Shown: in pieces, positions 14,616-25,700 of the stretch
How the letters are laid out: every line of letters starts with the position of its first letter
Position numbering within the stretch: position 1 is the first letter of the stretch
NCBI GenBank assembly: GCA_910591455.2
Contig: OU342812.1
Location: 4,802,732 to 4,866,731 of the forward strand
DNA from: Pholis gunnellus
Taxonomy: Eukaryota > Chordata > Actinopteri > Perciformes > Pholidae
Direction of reading: 5' to 3'
DNA: 64,000 nt
Notes under the pieces: generated by a model
What the model was told of the DNA's origin: nothing
Database searches by the model: none
Seen by the model: only the letters and a program-made list of their open reading frames with translations
Translations under genes and position numbers: made by a program

Positions 14616-16700
14616 GCTATATCTCTCTCTTTGGCTGTGTGGCTCTCCCACAAAATTCCAGCCAGTGATGGACTGTGTGTAGTGTATGAAAGGACCCGTC
14701 GTTTATAAAGCCATTATTGTCAATTAAGAAAATGAAGTGTTCCCCTGGGCCTCACCATCTGGAGCCCTCCCTCCCTCGCTCTCTTGCTTACTCCATCTCT
14801 CTCTCTTTGTTTCACTCCGTCACACTCCTCCGACTCCCTCTCTCTCCACTCTATTACTTTGCGCTCCGGTCACTTAGCTTTACACTCCATCCCATGGCTT
14901 CGACCTATCTTTTTTAATTGTGCATATAATCCCTGTTGACTTCTGTTCATCTCTGACTTTTAAAAGTGAATTTCTCTTCTGTGTCCTTCTCCAGGGAGTC
15001 GGACCTGTTTCTGCTGGACTCTCGGGTGATCTGGGCAGCAGAGGAGGGCTGGTTGGTGTTTGACGTGACGGCCACCAGTAACCACTGGGTCCTGAACCCT
15101 GGCAGGAACCTGGGTCTGCAGCTTGCCCTGGAGAGCACAAAGGGTGAGTGTCACTCAGATCAGGGTATTCCCATGGCCACGTAGGAAGGTGCTCTTTGGC
15201 GTGACGGGACTTGAAGCTGAAATGGATGGCGGCTTATATACAATAGAACGTTTTCAAATAACAAGCATTTGTTTATCGTGTTTTATTAAAGATCTTGTCA
15301 GTAATTGCAGAATTGAAATTCTCCCCCATTAAGTAGGCTACCATGAGGACGCCTCAGTGTTACAAATCAATCATTCTCAAGGTAGTGATCGTGGGCCAGC
15401 TAGTGCAGACCTTATTTTAGTTTGCATGTGTTGAACCCCAATGATCTGACGCAATAAGAAGCTGTGACATCTCCTCTTTTAACCCTTCCTTGGGTGATGA
15501 AGATGCATTTACACCCTTCTGACAGTGTAAACAAGAATTATAAGATTCATAAAGATATGATTTATTGCGCTGTTGTTGTATTTGGTTTGCTTTGCATTGC
15601 ATATATATCTTAATTAGAAGTATTGTAGGTATTAGTTAAAGTCGCTAATTCAATACCACGAGTTATGCCCAGGCGGCAACCTCTGGTTCTGAAAAGTGAA
15701 GACAATGCTCAAGTGCCTTAAACTTGCATTCTTTCTATACGCCGTCAGATGGCGACTCCTCTGGCCGGAAATAGAAGACCTGTTGTAAAGAAGTTCATGA
15801 GAAAATTACCCTATTTCTCAATAAATGTATTACCCCAGGAAACATTGCAAACATGAGTTTATGCTCTCAATCGCTAGTTTCAAGTCTTCTTCAATACTGC
15901 ATGATGTTCACTTCGTAAATTATGGTCCAATTATTTAAAATAGCTGGGTGTGCTTTAGGGCGTGGCTACCTTGTGATTGATAGGTCGCTACCAGAGCCAT
16001 ATTATACGGCGTCTCTACCACAGTGTCACTCCTCTGTATAGTCCATATATGGTCACTTCCGGTTGCCAAAAACCAAGATGGCGACGGCCGAAATGTCGAA
16101 TTCGAGGCTTCAGAACGGAAAAAAAAAAGTCTAAAACAAAATGTGTGGTTTGCATAGCTGATAGCATTTATACTTAAAATGCAGTGATGAACACTGCTTT
16201 AATGAAAGCATGATTACAACAACAGTGAATGTAATCAGTTACCTGCATCCTTGATCAAACAGATCCAAATGAACTGCATCACTGCGATGTGAAGTTGATG
16301 GTGGTGTGACGTCTTAACAAACCTGAAGGTCTGCATTATAATACAACATGCACTGACTGAATCAGTTGATTCATTCCTAAAGCAAAGATAAATCAAACCC
16401 TGCTCCTCGTCATTCATCATCAGCCATTCATCCCCGTCTTCCTCCGTGACACCCTCAGCATCATCAGCAGGCTTTCACAAAACACACTGCGTTATCCCAA
16501 GGATAACATCTCAGCTGGAGTTTGTCATCACAAGGCTCGGGCTGTTAGTCAGTGGAAAACTTTATCAACAAACAAGAGCCCGTTTGAGAATATTATCTCT
16601 CTCTGGATGGCAGGATGTTACATGTCAGGTGATTAAAACAGACACTGTATTGCTTTCGTGTTGTGGGAGGGGAGTGTTGGAGAGGCTGTATCCAATCCAC

Positions 16701-16764
<64 letters not shown>

Positions 16765-19700
16765 AGGGTTATGGGTGAGCATGCACAGACAGGCACACGG
16801 GACATCCCGTCGCCGGCGGCGACCAGAAGCCTTGATTTACCACACATTGCCACACATATCAGGCACACATTCTTCTATGCGAGAGGTAGATAGACACTGC
16901 TGGAGAGCGCATGCACGAGCATGCACAAACACAAACACACCCACACACACACTCCCAACACAAGTAGAGAGAGGCTTTGATGTTCAGCGTTACGTTTTGT
17001 TCCCGGCATTTCAGAGGCGGAGAAGGGATGAGGAAAAAAGGGAAAGGAATTCACGGAGGGAAAAATTTGTGAAACAGGCAAAACGTGTGGTCGCAGTGAG
17101 GAAAAAGCAGAAAGACCACACACGTGCAAAATATACACGGACACGCCGAGTGGGCACACATTTATTCGATTTCAAGCGCATTGCCATGTATGACTAAAAT
17201 CAAGATGTGTGTGTGTGACGCCAACACCTGTTGAACTGCGTCTCTCTGTCTCCCCCTGCAGGAGAGAGCATCAATCCTCGCGTGGCGGGGCTGATCGGTC
17301 GCAGTGGGCCTCAGAATAAACAGCCCTTCATGGTGGCCTTCTTCAAAGCCACTGAGGTGCACCTGCGAAGCATCCGCTCGGCGCAAGGGGGGGCCAAGCA
17401 GCGTAACCCCAACCGCTCCAAAGGGGCGAAGAACCAAGAGGCACTGAGAGTGGCCAGTGTGGCAGGTAAACACGCAAAAAGTGTGTGTGTGTGTGCGTTG
17501 TGTATACGGCCAGCGCTGACTCACGCTTGTGTATATTCCGTTTGTTGTTGAGTGTGTGAGGATGACTGGCCGGTCCACATGAGAAACTGACAGTGCAAAC
17601 TCATTGGCATGCAAACGCAAGCTTCCACGATTACACAATACGTCCGGGCCAACAAAAGCACGCCGTTGGACCCGATGGGATTCCTGCAAAGACAAAAACA
17701 CGTGATGCATGCTTTGCTTTAGAGGTGTGAGAGGGCTGTGTTTACGTGAAGCGCTGAAACATTAGACTGTAATGCCCGAGCTTCAAAAATCCCTCTGCTG
17801 TCTTTGTTTATTTGCACGAGCATTACAGAGCCGTCGGGGCCAAGTTCCCTGCGTGGAGGTGAGGCAGCGCAGGCTTTTATGGCAAGAACACATCTGCGTT
17901 GCGCTGTAGGGCAACCGGGGCCACAACACATGGGCCAAATGGGCCTGTTTGGAACTTTGGATAGCAGCGGTCTTTAACTGGATGATGAGAACCAGTTGCT
18001 CATGATCATTTCCAATGTGAACCGCTCTCAGGAACTTAATGTAGCGCAGAGCCCCAGAGGTCACCAGAGGAAGCGAGAGAGAGAGATACCATTAGATAGA
18101 AAACAGACGATTTTTTCTTTTTTTTAACACGTGGACGGGGTAAAGGGGAAAAGAAATGTTTGAAACGAGCGAAGAGAAAGGAGGGAGAATGAGTAAAGAC
18201 TTGAGTTATGAAAAAAGGGGGACGAATCTACTCTGTGTTGCACATCTGTTTCATCCAGTGGAAACTCAAAGCCCAGCAGAGTGACCTTTTAAGCAGGGTG
18301 GCTCATTCATTTGAAACAATTACCAAACTGCTGCTGTATCTGGAGGTGATTTCCTTCAGCTATTGTTGAAATGTTGATGTTTTATATGTGGATATTGGCT
18401 GTGCTTAGGTCTGTTCTTTATCATCTCTAATTGGGGTTCTGACCACAGAATAGTCACTCTTGGAGCTGAATAATGGATAATAGCACACGTGTTGATGTAA
18501 AAATCTCTCTCTTGTCTTCTTCCTCAGAAAACAGCAGTACTGATCAGAAGCAGGCCTGCAAGAAGCATGAGCTCTACGTCAGCTTCAGAGACTTGGGGTG
18601 GCAGGTACGGAAAGCATTCCTCTCCCAGGTAGCCCAAATTCGCTTGCCCCTAACAGAAGCCTAAATCCGTCACTTCTGTTTGCAAGTCTTATCCAGGAAT
18701 CCTGATAAATGGCGGACTAGAATCGGTCCACATAATACTTGAGTCCGAGCGTGTTGTTTCCAGCTGGATGTGCTCACTAAAATCTCTCTGAACTTTGTCC
18801 TCTCACTGTCCAGCTGCCACACAAGATGCGCTCTTGTGTCTGGTAACTGTACTCTCAGAGCAATAAGCTCAGGGTTTAATAAGCCCCGGGTTTGCTTTGT
18901 CTTCTCAGGGAGTAAACTTGACTTTTGGTCAGCCAGAACAAGCAACTGAACTATTTCCACTTGAGCACTTGCGTTTTTCCACATTCTTCTGACATTTTAA
19001 AGACCATTAATCAAGAAAAAAAATGGGCAGATTAAAAACTAATGACAATATTTGCACCTTTAAATTCATAGTTGAATTACTGACAATGTACTCTACTGTT
19101 TATTTAGTAAAGGGGCAATTACAACATAATCTATCATTAGAAAAAGGCTCATCAGGGGATGAAAATCCCACTTTCCCAGTTCTCCAAGCTGAATTTCTCT
19201 CCCACCCCCCCTCTCAGGACTGGATCATCGCTCCAGAAGGTTATGCGGCGTACTACTGCGAGGGAGAGTGTGCCTTCCCGCTGAACTCCTACATGAACGC
19301 CACAAACCACGCCATTGTGCAAACCCTAGTGAGTAACCATGAAAGACAGAAACCCCAGCAGTCATGTAAAGAGTCTAATCATCTCATCAACTGTCAAGAC
19401 AATGTCGCCGCTGTTGGAACTTCTGCATTTAATGATCCAAAGCAGACGCAGATTGTCTTTTAGAGTAAACTGTCATCGGTGATGTGATACGGGATGACAG
19501 CTTAAAGGCTTTTATTCCCACAGTACTTTGAGTCAGTGTACGTGACGCATCCTTTTTAACCATTTGTCGACATTGATTCGTGTGGTAATGATGAATTTTA
19601 ACATTTGAACTCCCCCCTGCTCCCAGGTTCATTTTATTAACCCGGAGACGGTTCCTAAGCCCTGCTGTGCGCCCACACAGCTCCACGCCATCTCGGTGCT

Positions 19701-19776
19701 CTACTTCGACGACAGCTCCAACGTCATCCTCAAGAAATACCGCAACATGGTGGTCAGAGCTTGTGGCTGCCACTAG
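13041..19776 (+). CDS. bmp7: Bone morphogenetic protein 7, exons 2-7 (5' partial gene)
   Basis: Secreted TGF-beta superfamily ligand that signals through type I/II BMP receptors and SMAD1/5. Six coding exons join in frame: 13041-13233, 14995-15143, 17262-17465, 18528-18604, 19218-19328 and 19627-19776. Every intron has GT and AG ends, and the split codons match at each join. The product covers the propeptide from VEHDKEF, a furin-type RSIR site, a basic mature N-terminus, and the cystine-knot domain with all seven cysteines (CKKHEL, YYCEGEC, PKPCCAP, RACGCH). Possible N-glycosylation sites include NET, NRS, NSS and NAT. About 293 residues are encoded here. Human BMP7 has 431, and the missing 138 or so equal its exon 1, so the start lies outside the window. 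Near-identity of the C-terminal exon to BMP7 as I remember it argues against BMP5, BMP6 or BMP8. Which teleost copy (bmp7a or bmp7b) cannot be decided from this sequence alone. Confidence 0.95.
13370..13450. repeat. Family B repeat, short fragment
   Basis: cctgcaaaactaatgacatt followed by cagtgctaattagcaaatgttagcat matches the wording of the family B element. It directly abuts family A copy 1. Confidence 0.5.
13455..13870 (+). repeat. Dispersed repeat family A, copy 1
   Basis: About 415 bp starting gccaacctctgg and ending near aaaccaagatggtgacggcc, in bmp7 intron 2. It shares many blocks with copy 2 at 15670-16115, such as tgctttagggcggggctacc, ccttgtgattgacaggt and gagtttatggtctcaatcgc. It lacks about 60 bp present in copies 2 and 3, between the tcaatcgctag and taaagcagggtatgc blocks. 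The family name is not known to me. Confidence 0.8.
14536..14602. repeat. (CT)n microsatellite
   Basis: 67-bp CT tract in bmp7 intron 2, about 390 bp before exon 3. Confidence 0.96.
14995..15143 (+). CDS. bmp7: bmp7 coding exon 3 (propeptide)
   Basis: This 149-bp exon lies between a ctccag acceptor and a gtgagt donor. It encodes [19 protein letters not shown] and continues through [14 protein letters not shown] to LALESTK, the arm region of the propeptide. It lies between two direct copies of a dispersed repeat (13455-13870 and 15670-16115). Confidence 0.95.
15670..16115 (+). repeat. Dispersed repeat family A, copy 2
   Basis: About 445 bp in bmp7 intron 3, in the same orientation as copy 1. 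It includes the segment ttcaagtcttcttcaatact through attatggtccaat that copy 1 has lost. The end is ccaagatggcgacggccg followed by a poly-A-like run. Confidence 0.8.
16703..16760. repeat. (GT)n microsatellite
   Basis: 58-bp GT tract in bmp7 intron 3. Confidence 0.96.
17262..17465 (+). CDS. bmp7: bmp7 coding exon 4 (cleavage site, mature N-terminus)
   Basis: This 204-bp exon encodes [20 protein letters not shown] and [16 protein letters not shown], which ends in the furin-type site. It then encodes the basic start of the mature ligand, with [19 protein letters not shown]. Compared with mammalian BMP7 as I recall it, the linker right after RSIRS is about two residues longer (AQGGA). A gtaaac donor follows. 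Confidence 0.95.
18528..18604 (+). CDS. bmp7: bmp7 coding exon 5 (start of cystine knot)
   Basis: This 77-bp exon lies after a tcctcag acceptor and before gtacgg. It encodes [20 protein letters not shown] and RDLGWQ, with the first knot cysteine and a possible NSS glycosylation site. It ends in phase 0. Confidence 0.95.
19218..19328 (+). CDS. bmp7: bmp7 coding exon 6 (cystine knot)
   Basis: This 111-bp, phase 0 exon encodes [20 protein letters not shown], then [17 protein letters not shown]. It carries knot cysteines 2 and 3 and the conserved NAT glycosylation site. A gtgagt donor follows. Confidence 0.96.
19627..19776 (+). CDS. bmp7: bmp7 last coding exon (exon 7) with stop
   Basis: Exon of 49 codons plus TAG. 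It starts after ctcccag and encodes [19 protein letters not shown] through [11 protein letters not shown]. It contains the last four knot cysteines, including the CC pair, of which the second residue makes the inter-chain disulfide in this family. The 3' untranslated region follows at once and contains a long CA repeat from 19801. Confidence 0.97.
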   Translation, partial: VHFINPETVPKPCCAPTQLHAISVLYFDDSSNVILKKYRNMVVRACGCH

Positions 19777-19798
19777 ACTGTTAGCATCTTCACATAGA

Positions 19799-19800
<2 letters not shown>

Positions 19801-19879
<79 letters not shown>

Positions 19880-19892
19880 GCACACACACACA
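19801..19892. repeat. (CA)n microsatellite in bmp7 3' UTR
   Basis: 92-bp CA tract with one CGCG interruption at about 19877-19880, starting 24 bp after the bmp7 stop codon. Confidence 0.97.
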
Positions 19893-20109
19893 TAAGTAGA
19901 AAGGGCTTCCTCTTGCTGTCAGGCACCATTTGAAACATTGAGAGTGGATTACAAAGTGTAGTGCATGTATTTTTTATGAACGCTTTGAGAGTTCAAGACC
20001 GTCTGTGTGGGAGAGACTCGTTACACGCTTACGGCTGTCCTGAAGCCGACACGATGTCGTGTAAAACGACATTAAAACTCCCCGACACCAGTGCACACAC
20101 AAACAAACA

Positions 20110-20148
<39 letters not shown>

Positions 20149-20694
20149 ATGTTTGTGCTTTCTACTGTGTATACAAGACATTAAAAGCAGTGATTGTACT
20201 GTATATTCATTCACAGTCAACAATCTTTTGTTTATCTCAATAATTGTTATTGTAGTTAATTCTTTTACTGTAGATTTTATTATATATATATATATTTTTT
20301 ATGACCCAGATGGATGTTCTGAAATTTCTTCTATGTACAATACCGTGTAAATATTTTTTTTTTTTTTCAAACAAAGCAAGAGCTGTATTTATTTCCTAGA
20401 ATGTCACTTGGGGTCGTGTTTTCTCCCGTATGTAACGCTGCCTGTTCTCTTTCACACGGTAGTGCTCGCAAACTCTGAGAAAAACAAAGTTGACAGAAAA
20501 CTGCTTTGACACGAATGTCGAGTTCAAACCCGATGCGCCTCTTTGTGCCTCACGAGTGCAACATGTACGCTGCACGCGGAAAGCGGGAGGCAATTAACGA
20601 CAACTTGGACCCGTTCAAATGTCTACACATTTCATCAGTTGACGCGGTTCCATGTACCTGACGCACATTTTTATAGCAACAACCAGCTGAACTA

Positions 20695-20725
<31 letters not shown>

Positions 20726-20894
20726 AGCTTTGTACAAAGCATCTTGTTCTGTGTGCTAGACATTTTCAGGTTTATATTCCTCTGCTGTAACACAATCTGT
20801 CATATTTAAAAGGTCTATTTATTGAGAGCTGGCTAAGGTGTTCCACAGTGTGCTCCAATGTCTCAACCATGTTTTACTGCTGAACTGGTACAAC

Positions 20895-20900
20895 AATAAA
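20895..20900 (+). terminator. bmp7: Candidate bmp7 polyadenylation signal
   Basis: AATAAA hexamer about 1.1 kb after the bmp7 stop codon and the first canonical one on this strand. Use in vivo is inferred only. Confidence 0.35.
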
Positions 20901-20920
20901 CTGGGAGAAAAGCAACAAAG

Positions 20921-22250
<1,330 letters not shown>

Positions 22251-22256
22251 CCCCCT

Positions 22257-22361
22257 CCCCCTTCACACACCTGATAGAAAAGATTCAACTTTCGCTGCAA
22301 CGCAGTTCGCAGAAGGAAACCGAAAGTATTGAACACGCCTAAAGCTTTCGCTTTCGCTTCC
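22257..22361 (+). promoter_or_regulatory. irf10: irf10 proximal promoter: GAS and ISRE cluster
   Basis: Within 105 bp upstream of irf10 there is TTCGCAGAA at 22306-22314, which fits the STAT (GAS) pattern TTCN3GAA. GAAACCGAAAGT at 22316-22327 fits the ISRE/IRF pattern GAAANNGAAA. TTTCGCTTTC at 22346-22355 is the same pattern on the minus strand (GAAAGCGAAA). The sites lie 270-320 bp before the ATG. Such pairs are typical of interferon-inducible genes, and chicken IRF10 is reported to respond to interferon. No clear TATA box was identified, and the transcription start is not known. Confidence 0.6.
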
Positions 22362-22623
22362 AAGAACGCATTTAACTTGAGTTGCGACTTCTGCGTTGAA
22401 GTTTGAGGTCTGTCTATTTTTTTATTATGTTTTATAAACTGCTTTAAATTATTAGTTTACAGCACTGCGATTCACCCCATTTTCGAAGCTTGAGCAGCAT
22501 CAGAATAAAATATAGAATTGATTTGTTTCGCTTGCAAGGTGGGAACGTCGAGCCTCATGCATCTCTGACATTTGAACGTTTTTTTTTTTTTGTTCCTGTA
22601 AGACACCGGTCTCTGTGTCGAAA

Positions 22624-22788
22624 ATGGAAGCTAAGATGCACATGAAAGAGTGGCTGGTAGCTCAGATAGAGAGTGGGAAATATGAGGGGCTGTGCTGGGA
22701 AGATGACAGCAAGACGATGTTCAGGATTCCGTGGAAGCACGCAGCCAAGAAGGACTACAAACAGACGGAGGACGCGGCTCTCTTTAAG
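22624..22788 (+). CDS. irf10: irf10 coding exon 1 (DNA-binding domain, first half)
   Basis: 55 codons from the ATG to AALFK, ending at a gtcggc donor. It contains the first three conserved tryptophans and the FRIPWKHA segment found in the IRF4/8/9 group. An upstream in-frame GTG at 22615 is not used as the start because the ATG has the better context. Confidence 0.9.
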
Positions 22789-25700
22789 GTCGGCGCTCAT
22801 GTCATATTCTCTAACGTGGAAGTTTTGGTCAAGTACATTTTTAATTTATTATGAGAAAGAAATTGACCCAGAACGCTATGCAGTCTAAATTTGTAAAAGC
22901 GGTTGGATGAAACCAATTGTTCCCATTTTTTAGCTAAATGTATTTATTTAAAACCAGAACAAGTACATAAATTGACTGATGAAAAATAAAACCTCTGCAC
23001 ATTGTACCATGTTGAGCTACTTACTTTGGAAACAGGTTTATAGGCTAAATGCATATTAGTAGGTAATTATACATATTAGTAAGTAATTGTACTCTGGCCT
23101 GTTGTCTTGTTAAGCAGAAGTGCCTGTTTGTCTCCTTTTAAATCTCCCACACAGAAGCAACATGAACTGCCTAACTATTCAAAAAACATATTTGCTTTTA
23201 TTCCTGATCGTTTGCAAAGGTTTTAAATAGCCCAAAGACAAGTTTACTTGCTGCCCCACCAAAATGTATTTGCCTCTGTCCAATAACTTTTTATTCATTT
23301 GTTAATTATTAATATTATTATTATTTCACTCTTTTTCAAAAAGGCTTTAAAATATAGTTGAACTGTGGGTTGATTGGAGAAGTTCCGTTCCGTTCTTTTT
23401 TTTTTTATTATGAAACTGTCTTTTTCTTATTTCTTAATATTGAGGAGTTACCTCTTTCTTGCAATGCTGTTTTTCAAGGCTGTGTTGCGTAAGTGTTTGG
23501 ATTCTATTCCAAGAATAACCAGTTGGAAAAGACACTGTCAAAAGAAATGTGCTGGCACCTTTCTGTTTACAGCATTAACATGAGTGTCGACATTTAAATG
23601 CTTGTCACTGGGAGGCAGGAAAGCTTTAGATAATGAGTGAGGGAATGAAAGAAAGAAGACAAATGTGGTCGAAAGACTCTTGATTCTGCTGGTTTAATTC
23701 ACTTAAAGGTATTCAGTATACTATAAAACTAAAATGTATTATCTTAGAATTAAGTACATTTAAATAACTTTGTTAGTTTCAATACATCTCACATTTTAAG
23801 TCATCTGAATCAGAGCCAATTCAGAACTTATTAGCATTAGCTAAAGTTGTATCAAGTAAAAATTACTAGATTTCCAACTCGTTCATCTAAATTAATTTAA
23901 GGAACAGATGATAACAAAAAGATTGGTGACTAATAGTTGCTGCTTTCACGCTGCTCTGGATGGAGCTTTAGTTAAAGCAATAAAAGAACAATATATATAT
24001 TTCAGGTATATATACCCTTTAATTAAAGAAAAGACACTGCTATTACATTTGCTGCAACAATATAGTGTTCACATGTTGAAATATATGTGTTAAACCAGTT
24101 TTTTCATTAAATCATATTTGTTTGTTTTAAAAATTATTTAATTAAAATGATTTAAGTGTCTAAAATGTCAATGTTCACATTCAGGCCTGGGCTGTATACA
24201 AGGGCAAGTACAGGGAGGGGAGGGATAGAGCCGACCCCACCATGTGGAAGACCCGTCTCCGCTGTGCACTCAACAAGAGCACAGACTTCCAGGAGGTCCC
24301 TGAACGCAACCAGCTGGACATCACTGAGCCTTATAAAGTCTACCTCATCCAGCACGACAATGGGCCAGCCAGGCCAGCAGGTAAACACAAAGACAAACGC
24401 TCCTTTCCTTTCATATCGTCTTATTGTTTTTTTCCTTTTTTGGGGGGGGGGGGGGGGGGTGTCAATCAAAGCAAACAAAACAAAGATCGCCAATATAAAA
24501 AAGTGGCCTCTTTTGTGTGTCTTTTAATTGCTCTTATTGTCACTTGTTGCTCTCCTCAGAGTCTCCCCAGACTCAAGATCAAGTGATCCAGGATCTGAGG
24601 TCTGCAAGGAGCCCTGCCTTTCTGGACAAACAGGTAAGTTAATAACATAGAGCCAATATGCTATGAATTGACTAAAAGAACTTTGAACTTGCTGAATACT
24701 TAACACTGACAGTGACTTAATGCTAAGAATCAGTGTCTCATAAATAGGGCTCCTTATTTCTGTGTCTTCTGGTCAAATTTGCTTGTCTTTTGTCTTTTTT
24801 TTTTTATACCACTATGAGTCACCAAAACGTCCCTACCCTACATATGGAGCGTTCAACAATGCATTGTTTATGTAATTGCTTTGACGGACTTTGTGTTAGT
24901 GTCCACAAAAGGATTTCTTCAGACTATTGCAGCAAAAAACATTTGGGATGTGGCGAGAAAATCAAACTGGTGTAATCCTGTAAAAAGAAAAGATCTGATC
25001 CTTTAACTTTAACTTTAACGCCATGCTGTGCTAACCGAAATGTTGTTTTTGTAGCTTTGTTGTCAAAAGGAATCATTTCACAGAAGGAAAGAAGAAGTGA
25101 AACCATTCACTGGTAAGTGTTACGCACACAAACTGATCCCGTTCTATAGAATGCTTATGGAGGATCCAAAGAACAGGAAAGTCAAACGATCAAGTCATCA
25201 GAGGGTCACCATCCCAGTCGAAACACCCGGAGGAGCCAATTAGCGCTCACATCTAAAAGTAGTGAACAGTTACTGAGCAATCACAGACGAGAGCTGGTGC
25301 AGCTTGTTGCTGCAGTAACCGACTCTCTGGGTGTAATTGTTTGTTTATGTTGGAAACAGATTCAAGTTTGATGGACACAGATTTAAACAGGAAAAAAAGA
25401 AACGGACTGAGTGCTCAATTGGAAAGTTTTTCTCGGACTTTCATTTCACTTTGGCTGGGAATTAATCCGACACGTTCACGTTAATGAGTGCGTCAGTTAG
25501 CACCTCAGTGGCTTAAAGCGATGGCTGAGCCTCTATAACACCCCTGTGGGCATAGTTTTGGACATTTGGATCCCATTTGAGCGGTCCAAACAGAGCCATG
25601 GTCGCAGTGAAATCTCCCAACAGCTATTGGAATAGAATGCCATTCAATTTGGTGGACTCACAGTGTCGCTAACGTGGCTGCAGACTCTTGTTTGTTGCTT

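Larger units (their letters stand above)
19777..20920 (+). other. bmp7: bmp7 probable 3' untranslated region
   Basis: No open frame continues after the stop. The stretch holds two CA microsatellites (19801-19892 and about 20112-20146), AT-rich DNA and a (GA) run at 20699-20720. The first canonical AATAAA downstream of the stop is at 20895-20900, giving a 3' UTR of about 1.1 kb if used. Weaker ATTAAA forms occur earlier, near 20070 and 20180. Without transcripts the end is uncertain. Confidence 0.45.
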
